64,000 nucleotides of DNA from Cricetomys ansorgei (GCA_026225945.1 JAMJFZ010001868.1:3907001-3971000); one strand, 5' to 3'. Numbered from the stretch's first letter, positions 40,701 to 44,189 are shown. Notes: generated by a model not told the origin, from the sequence alone. Numbers and translations: made by a program.

Positions 40701-41964
40701 GTTAGTTTATATGGTTGGAGATCATTTAATGTCACTGCTGTTGCACTTTATGAGTATGATTGATACAACTTGAATACCCTGTTTCTAGACGAGTATTTGT
40801 ATTGTTTTCCATGTTAAACTGTTGGCCGCAGTGCTACAAGGCAGGTGTGGCAGTACAACTGTGACCCCAGCACGTAGAGGGCGGGGCAGGAGAGCATGCT
40901 TTTGAATCATCCTGACCTACGTATGAGACCCTATCTCAAAAAGAAAGAAAAAGCAGTGATGCCTAGTGGTGTTTCATACATGTTTCCTAGGCCCTGTATG
41001 TAAGTTTCCTTAGGGTAGGATACGGTCGGTGAGGACTACGAAATGCACATGCTTCAGCTTCCATAGGTAGTGCCAAATGAACTTCCACGTTATGTCTGTT
41101 TCTCTCCCACATTCAGGATAGCAAAGCTTCTATTGCCTCATTCTTGTTTTCAAGACAGAGTTTCACTATGTAGGTCTGGCTGGCCTGAACCAGCTATGTA
41201 GACCAGGATGGTCCAACTCAAGGAAATCATAGGTGTCCTCTAGCCTCCTGTCTTTACCTCCAGAGCTGTGGTTCCCAGAGACAATGTCTAGCTCTTCTGT
41301 TTATCTTGTGTAAAAAAGAAAAAGAAACAAATCCTTCTTTTATCACTTTATCATAAAAACATTTTCTTTTTCTTCTAAAAATCTGTGACTTAATCTACTT
41401 TGAATTGTTTACTTACTAGACTGAAGTGGAGGTTAGCTATTTTTGTTGTTATGGAAGATCATTGTCCTAACAATACTTGGTGAACAGACTTTGTCTTTAG
41501 TTAGTAGTGCTCCATCTGCATAGCATTCATTTTTCCTGAGTTGTTTAGAAACAGATGATTCATGACCTTGGCCTAAAATTTTTATTTTTCATTAAACTTA
41601 ATGGTGCTACAAACTATGTATATACTACTGTAATTTTAAAAATTTGTTTTTCTGCTTTTTATAGGAAATTCAAGAAGTGAAAACTCCTGAACAATTAGAG
41701 GCTTTTATGCTTAAACATGGAGAAAATATTATTGATACTCTAGGAGCTGAAGTAGACAGGCTTGAGAAGGAGCTGAAAGTAAGATATATTTGTCAAAAAT
41801 TGTACTAATAACAATTATTTTTGGAGTCTTTAGCATGTAGGTAGCATGCTAAGTGTATTACATCATAAACGGAAGGTCTTATTTCATTGTGAATAATGTG
41901 AAGATATTTTTCTTTCCAGAAACGAAATCCCGAAGTTCGGCATGTAGATCTAGAGATACTATAG
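1..41964 (+). CDS. Slc30a9: SLC30A9 (ZnT9) mitochondrial zinc transporter, 17 exons, 5'-partial
   Basis: Joining 1-85, 9565-9624, 11499-11598, 12396-12488, 12993-13075, 14418-14476, 17707-17774, 19001-19103, 25375-25430, 27478-27613, 30167-30206, 31448-31519, 31848-31955, 34144-34309, 38945-39074, 41665-41778 and 41920-41964 gives 1518 nt: 505 codons plus stop, fully open. Human SLC30A9 is 568 aa, so about 60 N-terminal residues lie upstream. Numbering from residue 1 of the window, residues 49-160 resemble the C-terminal part of XPA (LEVWGS..EAL motif). Six hydrophobic segments lie near 175-197, 200-222, 245-263, 280-301, 329-351 and 362-381. TM2 carries the zinc-site pattern H209-S-L-S-D213. 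TM5 has E333-D334 but no His four residues before the Asp, which is unlike classical ZnTs. Residues 385-470 form the C-terminal cation-efflux domain. Family knowledge: ZnT9 exports zinc from mitochondria, and loss causes Birk-Landau-Perez syndrome in people. The identification rests on near-identity throughout the membrane domain. Confidence 0.97.
195..229. repeat. (TG)n microsatellite
   Basis: An almost pure TG run with one TT interruption, 110 bp into the first intron. Confidence 0.95.
250..345 (+). repeat. B2/B3 SINE 3'-end fragment
   Basis: Contains the ctgacctccacacacac...tacacacatgcacac pattern typical of the 3' part of rodent B2/B3 elements. The 5' half is missing. Confidence 0.45.
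564..1033 (-). mobile_element. Solo LTR of an endogenous retrovirus-like element
   Basis: Read on the - strand, the segment begins TGTTGCTGACAAC and ends ACCACA, a TG...CA terminus. It is flanked by near-identical 6-bp sequences (558-563 aatgtg, 1034-1039 aatgta). A TATA-like box lies near 689-696 (CTATAAGA on the - strand), followed about 20 bp later by AATAAA (668-673). No retroviral coding sequence adjoins it. Length (470 bp) and organisation fit a solo LTR; I cannot name the family. Confidence 0.62.
1198..1276 (-). repeat. ID/B4-type SINE fragment
   Basis: Antisense of the tRNA-like ID core: gaacctaggacctcacacat, then aggcaagtactctaccactg. Confidence 0.75.
1294..1452 (-). repeat. B3 SINE fragment
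   Basis: Antisense B3 pattern: ggagctcagagaacaacttt, then ccttccacctttatgtgg. Confidence 0.65.
1455..1551. repeat. Compound (TA)n/(TATG)n/(CA)n/(TG)n microsatellite
   Basis: Alternating purine-pyrimidine tract of several simple units. It abuts the preceding SINE. Confidence 0.9.
1562..1640 (-). repeat. Degraded B1-like SINE fragment
   Basis: tttgagacaagatctt... and ggctttgaactt resemble antisense B1 but are strongly diverged. Confidence 0.35.
1915..2062 (-). repeat. B2 SINE, antisense
   Basis: Ends in the complement of the tRNA-like head: tgggaattggactcaggac, then cttttaactgctgagccacc. Confidence 0.85.
2096..2290 (+). repeat. B3 SINE
   Basis: The head is aagatggtttagtgggtaag. The body includes gacctgaattctgtttcc and ttgttctctgacgtccacac, and the end is rich in CA. 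Confidence 0.8.
2498..2843 (-). mobile_element. MaLR-like rodent LTR, type A
   Basis: Reads tgtcttagtcactgttctat at one end and ttctttttcaaaccacc at the other. It is the reverse-complement relative of the copy at 49632-49985. It contains cctcaaagccatccccagtg and cacacctcctaatccttcc. Family name (ERVL-MaLR type) is from memory. Confidence 0.6.
2971..3372 (+). mobile_element. MaLR-like rodent LTR, type B
   Basis: Contains gagaaaatgcctccataaga, aagccagtaagcagcacccc and, near the 3' end, an AATAAA followed by ccctttcctccccaacttgc. It ends aatagaaaccctaaga. An inverted copy of the same family lies at 22448-22858. Confidence 0.6.
3421..3835 (+). mobile_element. LTR-like retroelement fragment with TATA box
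   Basis: Begins tgatggctattcttgatt. It has a clear TATA box (3593-3600, tatataaa) and later caagaccagctgagacatc-type sequence (3698-3718). This is a common rodent interspersed repeat; the family is not certain. Confidence 0.5.
3873..3931. repeat. (CA)n microsatellite
   Basis: CA repeat interrupted by a short tatatatgtata block. Confidence 0.95.
3966..4106 (-). repeat. B1 SINE, antisense
   Basis: tagctgtcctggaactcact, then ctgcctctgcctcctgagcg and gggattaaag. Confidence 0.9.
4107..5170. other. Slc30a9: Intronic stretch, nothing recognised
   Basis: AT-rich intron sequence with no SINE core, splice-flanked frame or simple repeat that I can identify. Confidence 0.6.
5171..5504 (+). repeat. B3 SINE, near full length
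   Basis: It begins ggagggctgcagaagtggat, has ggttcagatcc-like and agcccggcctctgactt-like blocks, and ends in a purine-rich tail at 5505. Confidence 0.75.
5505..5568. repeat. (GA)n then (GAGAA)n microsatellite
   Basis: A GA run of about 26 bp is followed by seven to eight GAGAA-type pentamers. It is the expanded tail of the preceding B3. Confidence 0.95.
5624..5765 (+). repeat. B1 SINE
   Basis: ttaatcccagcacttgggag ... gacagccagagctacattg, with a short A-rich tail. Confidence 0.85.
5766..6689. other. Slc30a9: Intronic stretch, nothing recognised
   Basis: No SINE, LTR or exon signal seen. It is A-rich on the + strand. Confidence 0.5.
6690..6920 (+). mobile_element. Possible LINE2 coding-region fragment
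   Basis: tccacagaaagtgctcttgtc and ttgctaattatgcagt... loosely follow the L2 reverse-transcriptase region. Strongly diverged. It would explain a 143-codon open frame at 6528-6959 that looks like no protein. Confidence 0.3.
6921..7499. other. Slc30a9: Intronic stretch, nothing recognised
   Basis: AT-rich, with no recognisable repeat or exon. Confidence 0.5.
7528..7745 (+). repeat. B2 SINE
   Basis: Contains gtgctggagagatagcccat and gttaagagcacttgg, and ends in cacacatacacataataaat. It is preceded by an 18-bp A run at 7500. Confidence 0.9.
7746..8589. other. Slc30a9: Intronic stretch, nothing recognised
   Basis: T-rich intron sequence. Parts (8080-8420) have the flavour of an old antisense L1 3' end, but I could not confirm it. 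Confidence 0.4.
8590..8750 (-). repeat. B2 SINE, antisense
   Basis: gtcagatcccctggtactgg, ccaggtgctgggaatcaacc and cctcttaactgccgagct. Confidence 0.9.
8872..8965 (+). repeat. B1 SINE fragment, diverged
   Basis: tgggcatggtgatgtgctcc and ctggactacataatgagacc. Confidence 0.6.
8966..9564. other. Slc30a9: Intronic stretch with short tandem duplication
   Basis: A direct duplication of about 20 bp (tttattagtggcttttttacc, then tttattagtggcttttgggg) lies at 9087-9127. Otherwise nothing recognised. Confidence 0.5.
9565..9624 (+). CDS. Slc30a9: Slc30a9 exon, residues 29-48
   Basis: The acceptor is aactttacag and the donor gtaaat. It encodes [20 protein letters not shown], in phase 1 to 1 (60 nt), so skipping it would keep the frame. 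It follows a 9.5-kb intron, the longest in the window. Confidence 0.93.
9625..11498. other. Slc30a9: Repeat-poor intron
   Basis: No SINE core was recognised across 1.9 kb, which is unusual for this locus. It contains only a T run at about 10608-10622. Confidence 0.55.
11499..11598 (+). CDS. Slc30a9: Slc30a9 exon, residues 49-81
   Basis: The acceptor is tctggtttag and the donor gtacag. It encodes the conserved [14 protein letters not shown]... [16 protein letters not shown] stretch that begins the XPA-like region. It enters in phase 1 and leaves in phase 2. Confidence 0.95.
11858..12030 (-). repeat. B3 SINE, antisense
   Basis: tgtggaggtcagaggaaaac, tctcctaccatgtggatctg and gtgcctttatctgctgagcc. 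Confidence 0.85.
12396..12488 (+). CDS. Slc30a9: Slc30a9 exon, residues 82-112
   Basis: The acceptor is tatttttccag and the donor gtaaga. It encodes [20 protein letters not shown] and onward, rich in basic residues, in the XPA-like region. It is symmetric (phase 2 to 2, 93 nt). Confidence 0.95.
12738..12892 (-). repeat. B1 SINE, antisense
   Basis: gtagctctggctgtcctgg, accaggctggcctggaactc and gggattaaaggtgtgcacca. It lies only 100 bp upstream of the exon at 12993. Confidence 0.92.
12993..13075 (+). CDS. Slc30a9: Slc30a9 exon, residues 113-140
   Basis: The acceptor is gtatacacag and the donor gtaagt. It encodes [20 protein letters not shown] followed by a charged helix (AEIEYRE). LEVWGS..EAL is the motif shared with XPA. 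The exon lies 100 bp after a B1 SINE that sits in the preceding short intron. Confidence 0.95.
13076..13767. other. Slc30a9: Intronic stretch, nothing recognised
   Basis: AT-rich with a short cattcattcattcatt run near 13364. No exon or SINE seen. Confidence 0.5.
13768..13975 (-). repeat. B2 SINE, antisense
   Basis: gcccccagagtcctgaagaa, ccttggagttggaattacag and tgctgtctctccagcac. Confidence 0.9.
14110..14330 (-). repeat. B4-type SINE (B1-like plus ID-like parts)
   Basis: A B1-like antisense half (ccaggctagcctgaaatttg, gctaggattacaggtatatg) is followed by an ID-like half (agcactctacctactgagct). Confidence 0.65.
14418..14476 (+). CDS. Slc30a9: Slc30a9 exon, residues 141-160
   Basis: The acceptor is ttctatag and the donor gtaagg. 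It encodes [20 protein letters not shown], the end of the charged linker before the membrane domain, and ends in phase 0. Confidence 0.95.
14477..15716. other. Slc30a9: Intronic stretch, nothing recognised
   Basis: AT-rich intron sequence without an identifiable element. Confidence 0.5.
15717..16015 (+). repeat. B1 SINE inserted into an older B1 SINE
   Basis: An older B1 begins at 15717 (ggtgggtataatggcctata) and breaks off at about 15795. A second, less diverged B1 runs to its A tail at about 15949. The older B1 then resumes with cctcgtttacatagtgagtt. The 6-bp agctag occurs on both sides and is a plausible target-site duplication. Confidence 0.8.
16019..16150. repeat. (CA)n microsatellite, 132 bp
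   Basis: CA repeats broken by cat/cac variants. It forms the expanded tail of the host B1. Confidence 0.97.
16151..17049. other. Slc30a9: Intronic stretch, mostly unrecognised
   Basis: About 16180-16290 has weak B1-like wording (gcttggaaggctgaggcagg). The rest shows nothing. Confidence 0.45.
17050..17190 (-). repeat. B3 SINE fragment, antisense
   Basis: ttccttctaccatctggggg and aactcaggtcatcaaagc. Confidence 0.55.
17345..17560 (-). repeat. B2 SINE, antisense
   Basis: tcacctggagctggagttat, gggtgctgggaaccaaacgg and aactgatccatctttctag. Confidence 0.9.
17707..17774 (+). CDS. Slc30a9: Slc30a9 exon, residues 161-182, start of TM1
   Basis: The acceptor is tgtcttacag and the donor gtgagt. It encodes [20 protein letters not shown] and onward, leading into the first membrane helix. 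It enters in phase 0 and leaves in phase 2. Confidence 0.95.
17775..19000. other. Slc30a9: Repeat-poor intron
   Basis: 1.2 kb between the two TM1 exons with no SINE or simple repeat that I can identify. Confidence 0.55.
19001..19103 (+). CDS. Slc30a9: Slc30a9 exon, residues 183-217, TM1-TM2 with zinc site
   Basis: The acceptor is ctctctag and the donor gtaagg. It encodes the rest of TM1 ([17 protein letters not shown]) and TM2 ([18 protein letters not shown]). H209 and D213 form the HxxxD intramembrane zinc-binding pattern of the CDF family. It leaves in phase 0. Confidence 0.97.
19250..19385 (+). repeat. B1 SINE
   Basis: gcatggtagcacagttcttt, then agtgagttccaggacagcca. Confidence 0.85.
19386..19477. 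repeat. (TC)n(TCTG)n(CA)n compound microsatellite
   Basis: Tracts of TC, then TCTG, then TC, then CA. It follows the B1 directly in place of an A tail. Confidence 0.95.
19545..19735 (-). repeat. B2 SINE, antisense
   Basis: atcccctgggactggagtta, gcactgggaatcaaacctgg and gaaccatttctccagccca. Confidence 0.92.
19744..20094 (-). pseudogene. Rpl37-ps: Rpl37 processed pseudogene (60S ribosomal protein L37)
   Basis: Intronless copy, on the strand opposite to Slc30a9. The Rpl37 start aligns to the ATG at 20083-20081 and the stop to 19801-19799. The 94-codon frame is still open. Blocks such as [15 protein letters not shown] and FREGTTPKP are clear. Compared with the 97-aa parent as I recall it, one residue is lost in the first zinc-binding knuckle (HTCCHCGSK) and two in [14 protein letters not shown] has become WDYHAK, which removes a zinc-ligand cysteine. 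A degraded poly(A) signal (gataaa) and an A-rich tail (19745-19760) mark retroposition. The 5' UTR is cut to a few bases. It is unlikely to make a working ribosomal protein. Confidence 0.93.
20109..20261 (-). repeat. B1 SINE with target-site duplication, antisense
   Basis: Carries gttgtaactctggctgtcc and tgcctctgcctcccgagtgc. It is flanked by ccattattattctt (20095-20108) and ccattactattctt (20262-20275), identical at 13 of 14 positions. Confidence 0.93.
20433..20615 (+). repeat. B1 SINE with (AAAAG)n tail
   Basis: tgtgtggtggtgcatgcctt, ctgtgagtttgaggccagcc, then an A run and gaaaa repeats. Confidence 0.93.
20700..20830 (+). repeat. Diverged B1 SINE
   Basis: gggtgcatgcctgttattac and aaggccagcctggactacat. 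Confidence 0.65.
20960..21142 (-). repeat. B2 SINE, antisense
   Basis: tgggttctgggaatggagcc, agtgctcttaactactgagc and caactctccagcccc. Confidence 0.92.
21184..21343 (-). repeat. (GT)n run followed by antisense B1
   Basis: A GT run at 21184-21209, then tgtgtagaccaggctggctc and ctgagattaaagatgtgcac. Confidence 0.8.
21344..21954. other. Slc30a9: Intronic stretch with a 23-bp T run
   Basis: A T run lies at about 21621-21643. Otherwise nothing recognised. Confidence 0.5.
21955..22268 (-). repeat. B4/RSINE-type SINE, antisense
   Basis: GT-rich head, gggccaggattacaggatgc, then gcatgggaagcactttatct at the tRNA-like end. Confidence 0.6.
22448..22858 (-). mobile_element. MaLR-like rodent LTR, type B
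   Basis: Contains gaaacaccatgaccaaaaat, ccatggaggagtgcttctta, cacaatgggctgggcccgcc and gcttgtgtcaagttgacatg. It is the reverse complement of the family seen at 2971-3372. Confidence 0.62.
22859..24297. other. Slc30a9: Intronic stretch, nothing recognised
   Basis: 1.4 kb of A-rich sequence without a recognised SINE or exon. Its character suggests an old, unidentified repeat. Confidence 0.45.
24298..24537 (+). repeat. B2 SINE with (AAAT)n/(GATA)n tail
   Basis: Contains agaaatggctcagtggttaa and tgttccaggggatctgacat. The tail from 24461 turns into AAAT and then GATA repeats. Confidence 0.93.
24640..24722 (+). repeat. ID/B4-like SINE fragment
   Basis: aggacacatctcaggggtga and caaggtttgatcctcaggac. 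Confidence 0.5.
25055..25168 (-). repeat. Old B1-like SINE, antisense
   Basis: gagatgggtctcattatgca, gattctcctgcctcaggcct and aagcatgtgcctccatgcct. Confidence 0.6.
25375..25430 (+). CDS. Slc30a9: Slc30a9 exon, residues 218-235
   Basis: The acceptor is ttccatag and the donor gtaaga. It encodes [18 protein letters not shown], the end of TM2 and the loop before TM3. Only 56 nt long, it follows a 6.3-kb intron that contains the Rpl37 pseudogene. Confidence 0.95.
25431..26441. other. Slc30a9: AT-rich intron, nothing recognised
   Basis: Very AT-rich, with no SINE or exon. Confidence 0.5.
26442..26600 (+). repeat. B1 SINE
   Basis: gttcaaggccagcctggact and agtgagttccaggacagcca, then a mixed A/C tail. 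Confidence 0.9.
26601..27477. other. Slc30a9: AT-rich intron, nothing recognised
   Basis: No identifiable element up to the exon at 27478. Confidence 0.5.
27478..27613 (+). CDS. Slc30a9: Slc30a9 exon, residues 236-281, TM3
   Basis: The acceptor is atctttcag. The donor is gtgatc, a poor match to GTRAGT. It encodes [20 protein letters not shown] and onward through [12 protein letters not shown], covering TM3. Reading through the weak donor adds a hydrophobic tail and meets a TAG at about 27683 (after ...ENLAILH). Confidence 0.96.
27805..28005 (-). repeat. B2 SINE, antisense
   Basis: tgcctgcatgtatgtccgtg, tactgggaatcaaacccgag and tgacccatttctctagctcc. Confidence 0.92.
28105..28145. repeat. (GAA)n/(CAA)n A-rich tract
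   Basis: GAA trimers, then AAC/CAA trimers, then an A run. Confidence 0.85.
28146..29089. other. Slc30a9: Intronic stretch, nothing recognised
   Basis: Short T-rich blocks at 28649-28664 and 28979-28990. The rest is unrecognised. Confidence 0.5.
29090..29260 (-). repeat. B1 SINE, antisense
   Basis: ctgttgtaactctggctatc and accaggctggccttgaactc. Confidence 0.93.
29285..29410 (-). repeat. Older B1-like SINE, antisense
   Basis: ggtattgagacaaagtgttt and ccggactggccttgaactgg. It abuts the younger B1. Confidence 0.5.
29850..29995 (-). repeat. B1 SINE, antisense
   Basis: gagacagtgtttctctgggt, gaccaggctggcctccaact and ggattaaaggtgtgtgtgac. Confidence 0.92.
30167..30206 (+). CDS. Slc30a9: Slc30a9 40-nt exon, residues 282-294, TM4 start
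   Basis: The acceptor is atttttcag and the donor gtatgt. It encodes [13 protein letters not shown]. At 40 nt it is the smallest internal exon here, and skipping it would shift the frame. Confidence 0.95.
30605..30768 (-). repeat. B2 SINE, antisense
   Basis: gcttggaattgaacccacgt and tcttaaccactgaactatct. Confidence 0.9.
30850..31070 (-). repeat. B2 SINE, antisense, second copy
   Basis: aagagggctccaaatccctc and agtgccgagatctgaactcc. Confidence 0.8.
31448..31519 (+). CDS. Slc30a9: Slc30a9 exon, residues 295-318, TM4 end
   Basis: The acceptor is ttctttcag and the donor gtatgt. It encodes [20 protein letters not shown] and onward. It is symmetric (phase 1 to 1, 72 nt). Confidence 0.95.
31848..31955 (+). 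CDS. Slc30a9: Slc30a9 exon, residues 319-354, TM5
   Basis: The acceptor is atgattaag, an AAG site with a poor pyrimidine tract. The donor is gtaaat. It encodes [20 protein letters not shown] and onward, covering TM5. The E333-D334 pair stands where other ZnTs have HxxxD. Symmetric (phase 1 to 1, 108 nt): skipping would delete TM5 but keep the frame. Confidence 0.96.
32176..32220. repeat. (GT)n(GC)n Z-DNA-prone tract
   Basis: GT repeats grade into gcgcgcgcgcg and back to GT, about 220 bp past the TM5 exon. Confidence 0.95.
32221..33087. other. Slc30a9: Intronic stretch, nothing recognised
   Basis: A purine-rich block at 32235-32365, with a tandem attactagttagt motif near 32612. No exon seen. 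Confidence 0.5.
33088..33265 (-). repeat. (GT)n(TCTG)n tract and antisense B1
   Basis: The microsatellite runs 33088-33132. It is followed by gtagaccaggctggccttga and tctgcttcccaagtgctag. Confidence 0.85.
33480..33640 (+). repeat. B3-type SINE, short
   Basis: gattgctgagatagctcagc, tgatgacctgagtttgttcc. Confidence 0.65.
33690..33845 (-). repeat. B1 SINE, antisense
   Basis: gtaactctggctgtcctgga and tctgcctcccaagtgctagg. Confidence 0.93.
33848..33995 (-). repeat. Older B1-like SINE, antisense
   Basis: aggttttt, then actcactgtgtagccctagc and agacccagctggcctcaaat. Confidence 0.7.
34144..34309 (+). CDS. Slc30a9: Slc30a9 exon, residues 355-409, TM6
   Basis: The acceptor is ttcttttag and the donor gtcagc. 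It encodes [20 protein letters not shown] and onward through TM6, then the [15 protein letters not shown] linker into the C-terminal domain. Confidence 0.97.
34670..34760 (-). repeat. ID/B4-type SINE fragment, antisense
   Basis: tattgaacccaggactttac and aagtactgtactgatgagct. Confidence 0.7.
34885..34975 (+). repeat. ID SINE
   Basis: gctgggactgtagctcagtg, gtagagcatttgccaagcat and an A-rich 3' end. Confidence 0.8.
35025..35440 (+). mobile_element. Ancient MaLR-like LTR
   Basis: tgtcccccaaaggactcagg, gattgggtcatgatattagt and near the end ccaaaataaatctttcctcc, then gatgaaaaactaataa. The pattern (AATAAA close to the 3' terminus) is LTR-like. Family name from memory. Confidence 0.5.
35490..35860 (-). 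mobile_element. Ancient MaLR-like LTR, opposite orientation
   Basis: gtctgtttctgttgctataa, acgtttatttagctcacagt and caagaacacccctgccctcc. It starts 50 bp after a similar LTR on the other strand. Confidence 0.5.
36113..36380 (-). repeat. B2 SINE, antisense, with duplicated 3' segment and (GT)n
   Basis: The 32-bp segment beginning ttgcccacatgtatgtctgt is present at 36134-36165 and again at 36196-36227 (period 62), each time preceded by a GT run. The B2 body follows (gtgctgggaattgaacccag, cttaacccctgagccatctc). Confidence 0.92.
37090..38000 (-). mobile_element. Ancient LINE1 fragment (3' UTR and ORF2 part), antisense
   Basis: gacatttccctaaatgtgta, acttattttacttaacataa and cctaggttgattccatatct are hallmarks of antisense old-L1 3' ends. 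After a TG run, 37790-38000 follows the antisense of an L1 ORF2 region (cctaccacacagtggtcaga). Confidence 0.7.
37700..37752. repeat. (TG)n microsatellite, 52 bp
   Basis: Uninterrupted TG run inside the L1 remnant. Confidence 0.97.
38001..38944. other. Slc30a9: Intronic stretch, nothing recognised
   Basis: Includes small open frames at 38309-38600 in two phases that resemble no protein family and lack conserved splice context. Confidence 0.5.
38945..39074 (+). CDS. Slc30a9: Slc30a9 exon, residues 410-453, C-terminal domain
   Basis: The acceptor is ttcattgcag and the donor gtaagt. It encodes [20 protein letters not shown] and onward, the core beta-strand region of the cation-efflux C-terminal domain. 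It ends in phase 0. Confidence 0.97.
39445..39830 (+). mobile_element. Tigger-type DNA transposon remnant
   Basis: gaaaattccagaaataagca, taaattgcctttctgagcag, ttattgttgttaatctactg and tgtgcctaattaattga follow the terminal regions of Tigger elements. Internal transposase is lost, so it is a MITE-like remnant. Confidence 0.6.
39967..40065. repeat. (TTCC)n/(TCCC)n pyrimidine tract
   Basis: Polypyrimidine run of TTCC and CCTC units. Confidence 0.95.
40130..40290 (-). repeat. B1-like SINE, antisense, diverged
   Basis: gagacatggtctagtgtagc and gctgggattgcaggtgtgtg. Confidence 0.7.
40840..40950 (+). repeat. Old B1-like SINE
   Basis: aaggcaggtgtggcagtaca, ccccagcacgtagagggcgg and an A/G-rich tail. 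Confidence 0.6.
41140..41295 (-). repeat. Old B1-like SINE, antisense
   Basis: caagacagagtttcactatg and gtagaccaggatggtccaac. Confidence 0.6.
41665..41778 (+). CDS. Slc30a9: Slc30a9 exon, residues 454-491
   Basis: The acceptor is tttttatag and the donor gtaaga. It encodes [20 protein letters not shown] and onward to [10 protein letters not shown], a charged helical segment. Phase 0 to 0, 114 nt. Confidence 0.96.
41920..41964 (+). CDS. Slc30a9: Slc30a9 terminal coding exon, residues 492-505 and stop
   Basis: The acceptor is ttctttccag. It encodes [14 protein letters not shown] followed by TAG at 41962-41964. This C-terminus is the same as in the human protein as I recall it. Confidence 0.97.
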   Translation, partial: KRNPEVRHVDLEIL

Positions 41965-42835
41965 ATCTGATGAACGAGTCACTTGGGGCTTGGAGACAGC
42001 TTCCTCCATACTGATGGGGAACCAATGCCGTCCAGAAGCCGTGCTTCTCAAGATGGATGGGATATTTCATGTGCTGAGCAATTGAACAGGCCACGGGACT
42101 AAAACTCCTTTCCCTAATCATGTCTTCATGTTCCTGTAGGGACGTTGGCTGCTTAGATCACCCACAGTTCCCCACGTTAGCCAGTCTGTACTGAACATTG
42201 AAATCATGTTTCCTATCTTAACATGGTAAAATAAGTGTTCCCCATGGACTTTTAACTTAGGTTTAACTGAAGATTTTAGTCCATGGAAGTCTTTGAATCT
42301 TGAATATTCTGGCTAAACCTTGTTGTGTGATTTTTAAACAGCCACTGTGCTTCAAGGTCTGTCTTTCTCCTACCCAGTTGGGAGAGTATTTCTATAAACT
42401 TGTGGTTTTGACCTGAACACTGAGAAGTACACTCTCCTAACTTCGTTATCCACAGATGTTCATTCCAGAAATGGCGCAGTTACTGAATGGAGTAAGACAT
42501 TTCAGCACCCTTTAGATCATAGTAATTGCCATTTTGTAAAACTTCTTCTTTCTCCTTCACTTTCTTCCTTATTTGGTTTAATTTTGTAATGTTATAGACA
42601 TAATCCTAAATGTATGACTTTTTTTAAACTGGCTTCCATGCCATGGTTGTTTATTTACTGGGAAATAATGCATTTGTAAATGTTTAACATTCTGTAAAAT
42701 GGACTAGAAATATTTATAATTTTGCAGGCAGAACAGCGTTTTGTTTTAATTTATTTAAAAGAAGGCAGTACTTATGTAAATCTGAACTGTGGGATACTTT
42801 TTGCTTTGAGAGAGAAGTAAATCTCTTACACTGAA
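41965..42835 (+). other. Slc30a9: Slc30a9 3' UTR (end estimated)
   Basis: This is repeat-free sequence directly after the stop codon, in contrast with the SINE-dense introns. No AATAAA or ATTAAA occurs before 43300. The 3' boundary is set at the first AGTAAA signal with a GT-rich element after it. A longer form could end near 43215. Confidence 0.65.
42816..42821 (+). terminator. Candidate variant poly(A) signal AGTAAA, proximal
   Basis: AGTAAA is a known weaker signal variant. About 18 nt later comes a GT-rich tract (42839-42856, tgtgttgtgggtttgtgt), as expected for a cleavage site near 42835. Confidence 0.5.
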
Positions 42836-43192
42836 ACATGTGTTGTGGGTTTGTGTACCATCAGAGCCAACAGTGTGTCTGATGTCTTGCAGTTCAAGTG
42901 GGCATGTAACAGCATCGGCTGTAACAGATTATATAAGCAGATAGCTCTGGTGACTGTAGGCTATCGGGAAAATCATTGGCTGTAGTAACTGAAGACTCAG
43001 TGAGGAGCTGCAGTTGTCCCGTCCAGACAGCCATGAGATATGTGGGAGCAGTGAGCGTTGTTCATGTGAGCAGTGGCTGCTCGGTGGGTGAGTGCAGGGT
43101 GCACAGCCCTAACACCTCCGTGACCACAGTGTCCCCAGGCTTTCTGAGATGGAAGTTTGTGAATTACAACAGACTATTATGTGGAATCAAAA

Positions 43193-43198
43193 AGTAAA
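43193..43198 (+). terminator. Candidate variant poly(A) signal AGTAAA, distal
   Basis: A second AGTAAA, followed by a T/G-rich stretch (43213-43232). The sequence between the two signals is also free of obvious SINEs, so a longer 3' UTR is possible. Confidence 0.3.
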
Positions 43199-43304
43199 CC
43201 TCTTATTGAAAGATTTGTTATGGTAGTTTTTGATCCAGAAATGGCACTTAAGGGAAAATTGTGAGCTTTGTGTAACCATGGAGAAGCATGCTTGTTCCCC
43301 TTTC

Positions 43305-43392
43305 GTTTTTGTTTTTGAGATAGGGTCTTTCTGTGGAGGTCAAGCTGGTCTGGAACTCACTACATATAGCCTAGGCTCTCTGAGGATCCAAA
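43305..43392 (-). repeat. B1 fragment, antisense
   Basis: tttttgagatagggtctttc and aagctggtctggaactcact. Confidence 0.6.
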
Positions 43393-43394
43393 AT

Positions 43395-43555
43395 TGGGGC
43401 CAGTGGGATAGCTCAGTGGGTAAGAATACTTGCCACCAAGCCTGCTAACCTGAATTTGGTCTCCAGGACCCACGTGTGGGTAGAGAGAACTGACTCTTCC
43501 ACTTGTGTGCCATGGTATGTCATCTTTCCCCAAAATGTATATAATAAATTTTTGT
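43395..43555 (+). repeat. B3 SINE
   Basis: ggccagtgggatagctcagt, acttgccaccaagcctgct and ctccaggacccacgtgtggg. Confidence 0.8.
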
Positions 43556-43556
43556 T

Positions 43557-43720
43557 TTGTTTTGTTGTTTGAGACAGGGTTTCTCTGTCGTAACTCTGGC
43601 TGTCCTGGAACTCACTCTGTAGACCAGGCTGGCCTCCAGCTCACAATGATCCACCTGCCTCTGCCTCCTTGTGATTAAAGTCTGAGATTAAAGGCATGTG
43701 CCACCACTGCCTGGCAAATT
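43557..43720 (-). repeat. B1 SINE, antisense
   Basis: tcgtaactctggctgtcctg and gtagaccaggctggcctcca. It directly abuts the preceding B3. Confidence 0.93.
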
Positions 43721-43761
43721 TTAATTTTTTTTAAGAAACAAACAAACAAGAAATAAAATTG

Positions 43762-43840
43762 TTGGGCTGGTACGTAGTTCAGTGGAAGAGTATTTGCCTG
43801 GCATGTGCAAAGCCTGGGCTGGATCCACAACCAATAACAG
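43762..43840 (+). repeat. ID SINE fragment
   Basis: gttgggctggtacgtagttc, agagtatttgcctggcatgt. Confidence 0.65.
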
Positions 43841-44189
43841 CTTTTCAGCAAGCAAAGTAATACATATAACTTACTTCTGTTCTTACACATTCAGATCTCA
43901 TTCTTAATACCTCTGTTTACCTGTCATGACTCACTCTTTGGTTTCAGCTCCTCCTTGGCTCACGCTCGTCATTCATCATTCTCTGCCGCCACTGGGAAAG
44001 TGCTAAGCTACAGCCAGTGTCCTTTTTGTACAGTGTTCTTGAAATGTTCACACAATCGTATAACAGTAATTAGTCCTTTTTCAAGAGCCTCAAAACAGGT
44101 ATCTAGAAGTTATTCCAAACAGCGTATTTTTTAGGACCTGAAGAAGTGCTTGCTGTGAAGCACAAAAGAATTGAACTGACTGCTCCAGA
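43841..44189. other. Intergenic stretch, nothing recognised
   Basis: Contains ttggctcacgctcgtcattc. No gene or repeat identified. Confidence 0.5.

Noticed and set aside
43001..43200. Possible extra exon after Slc30a9 (73-codon frame)
   Set aside because: It lies beyond a clear stop codon and more likely belongs to a longer 3' UTR or intergenic DNA.
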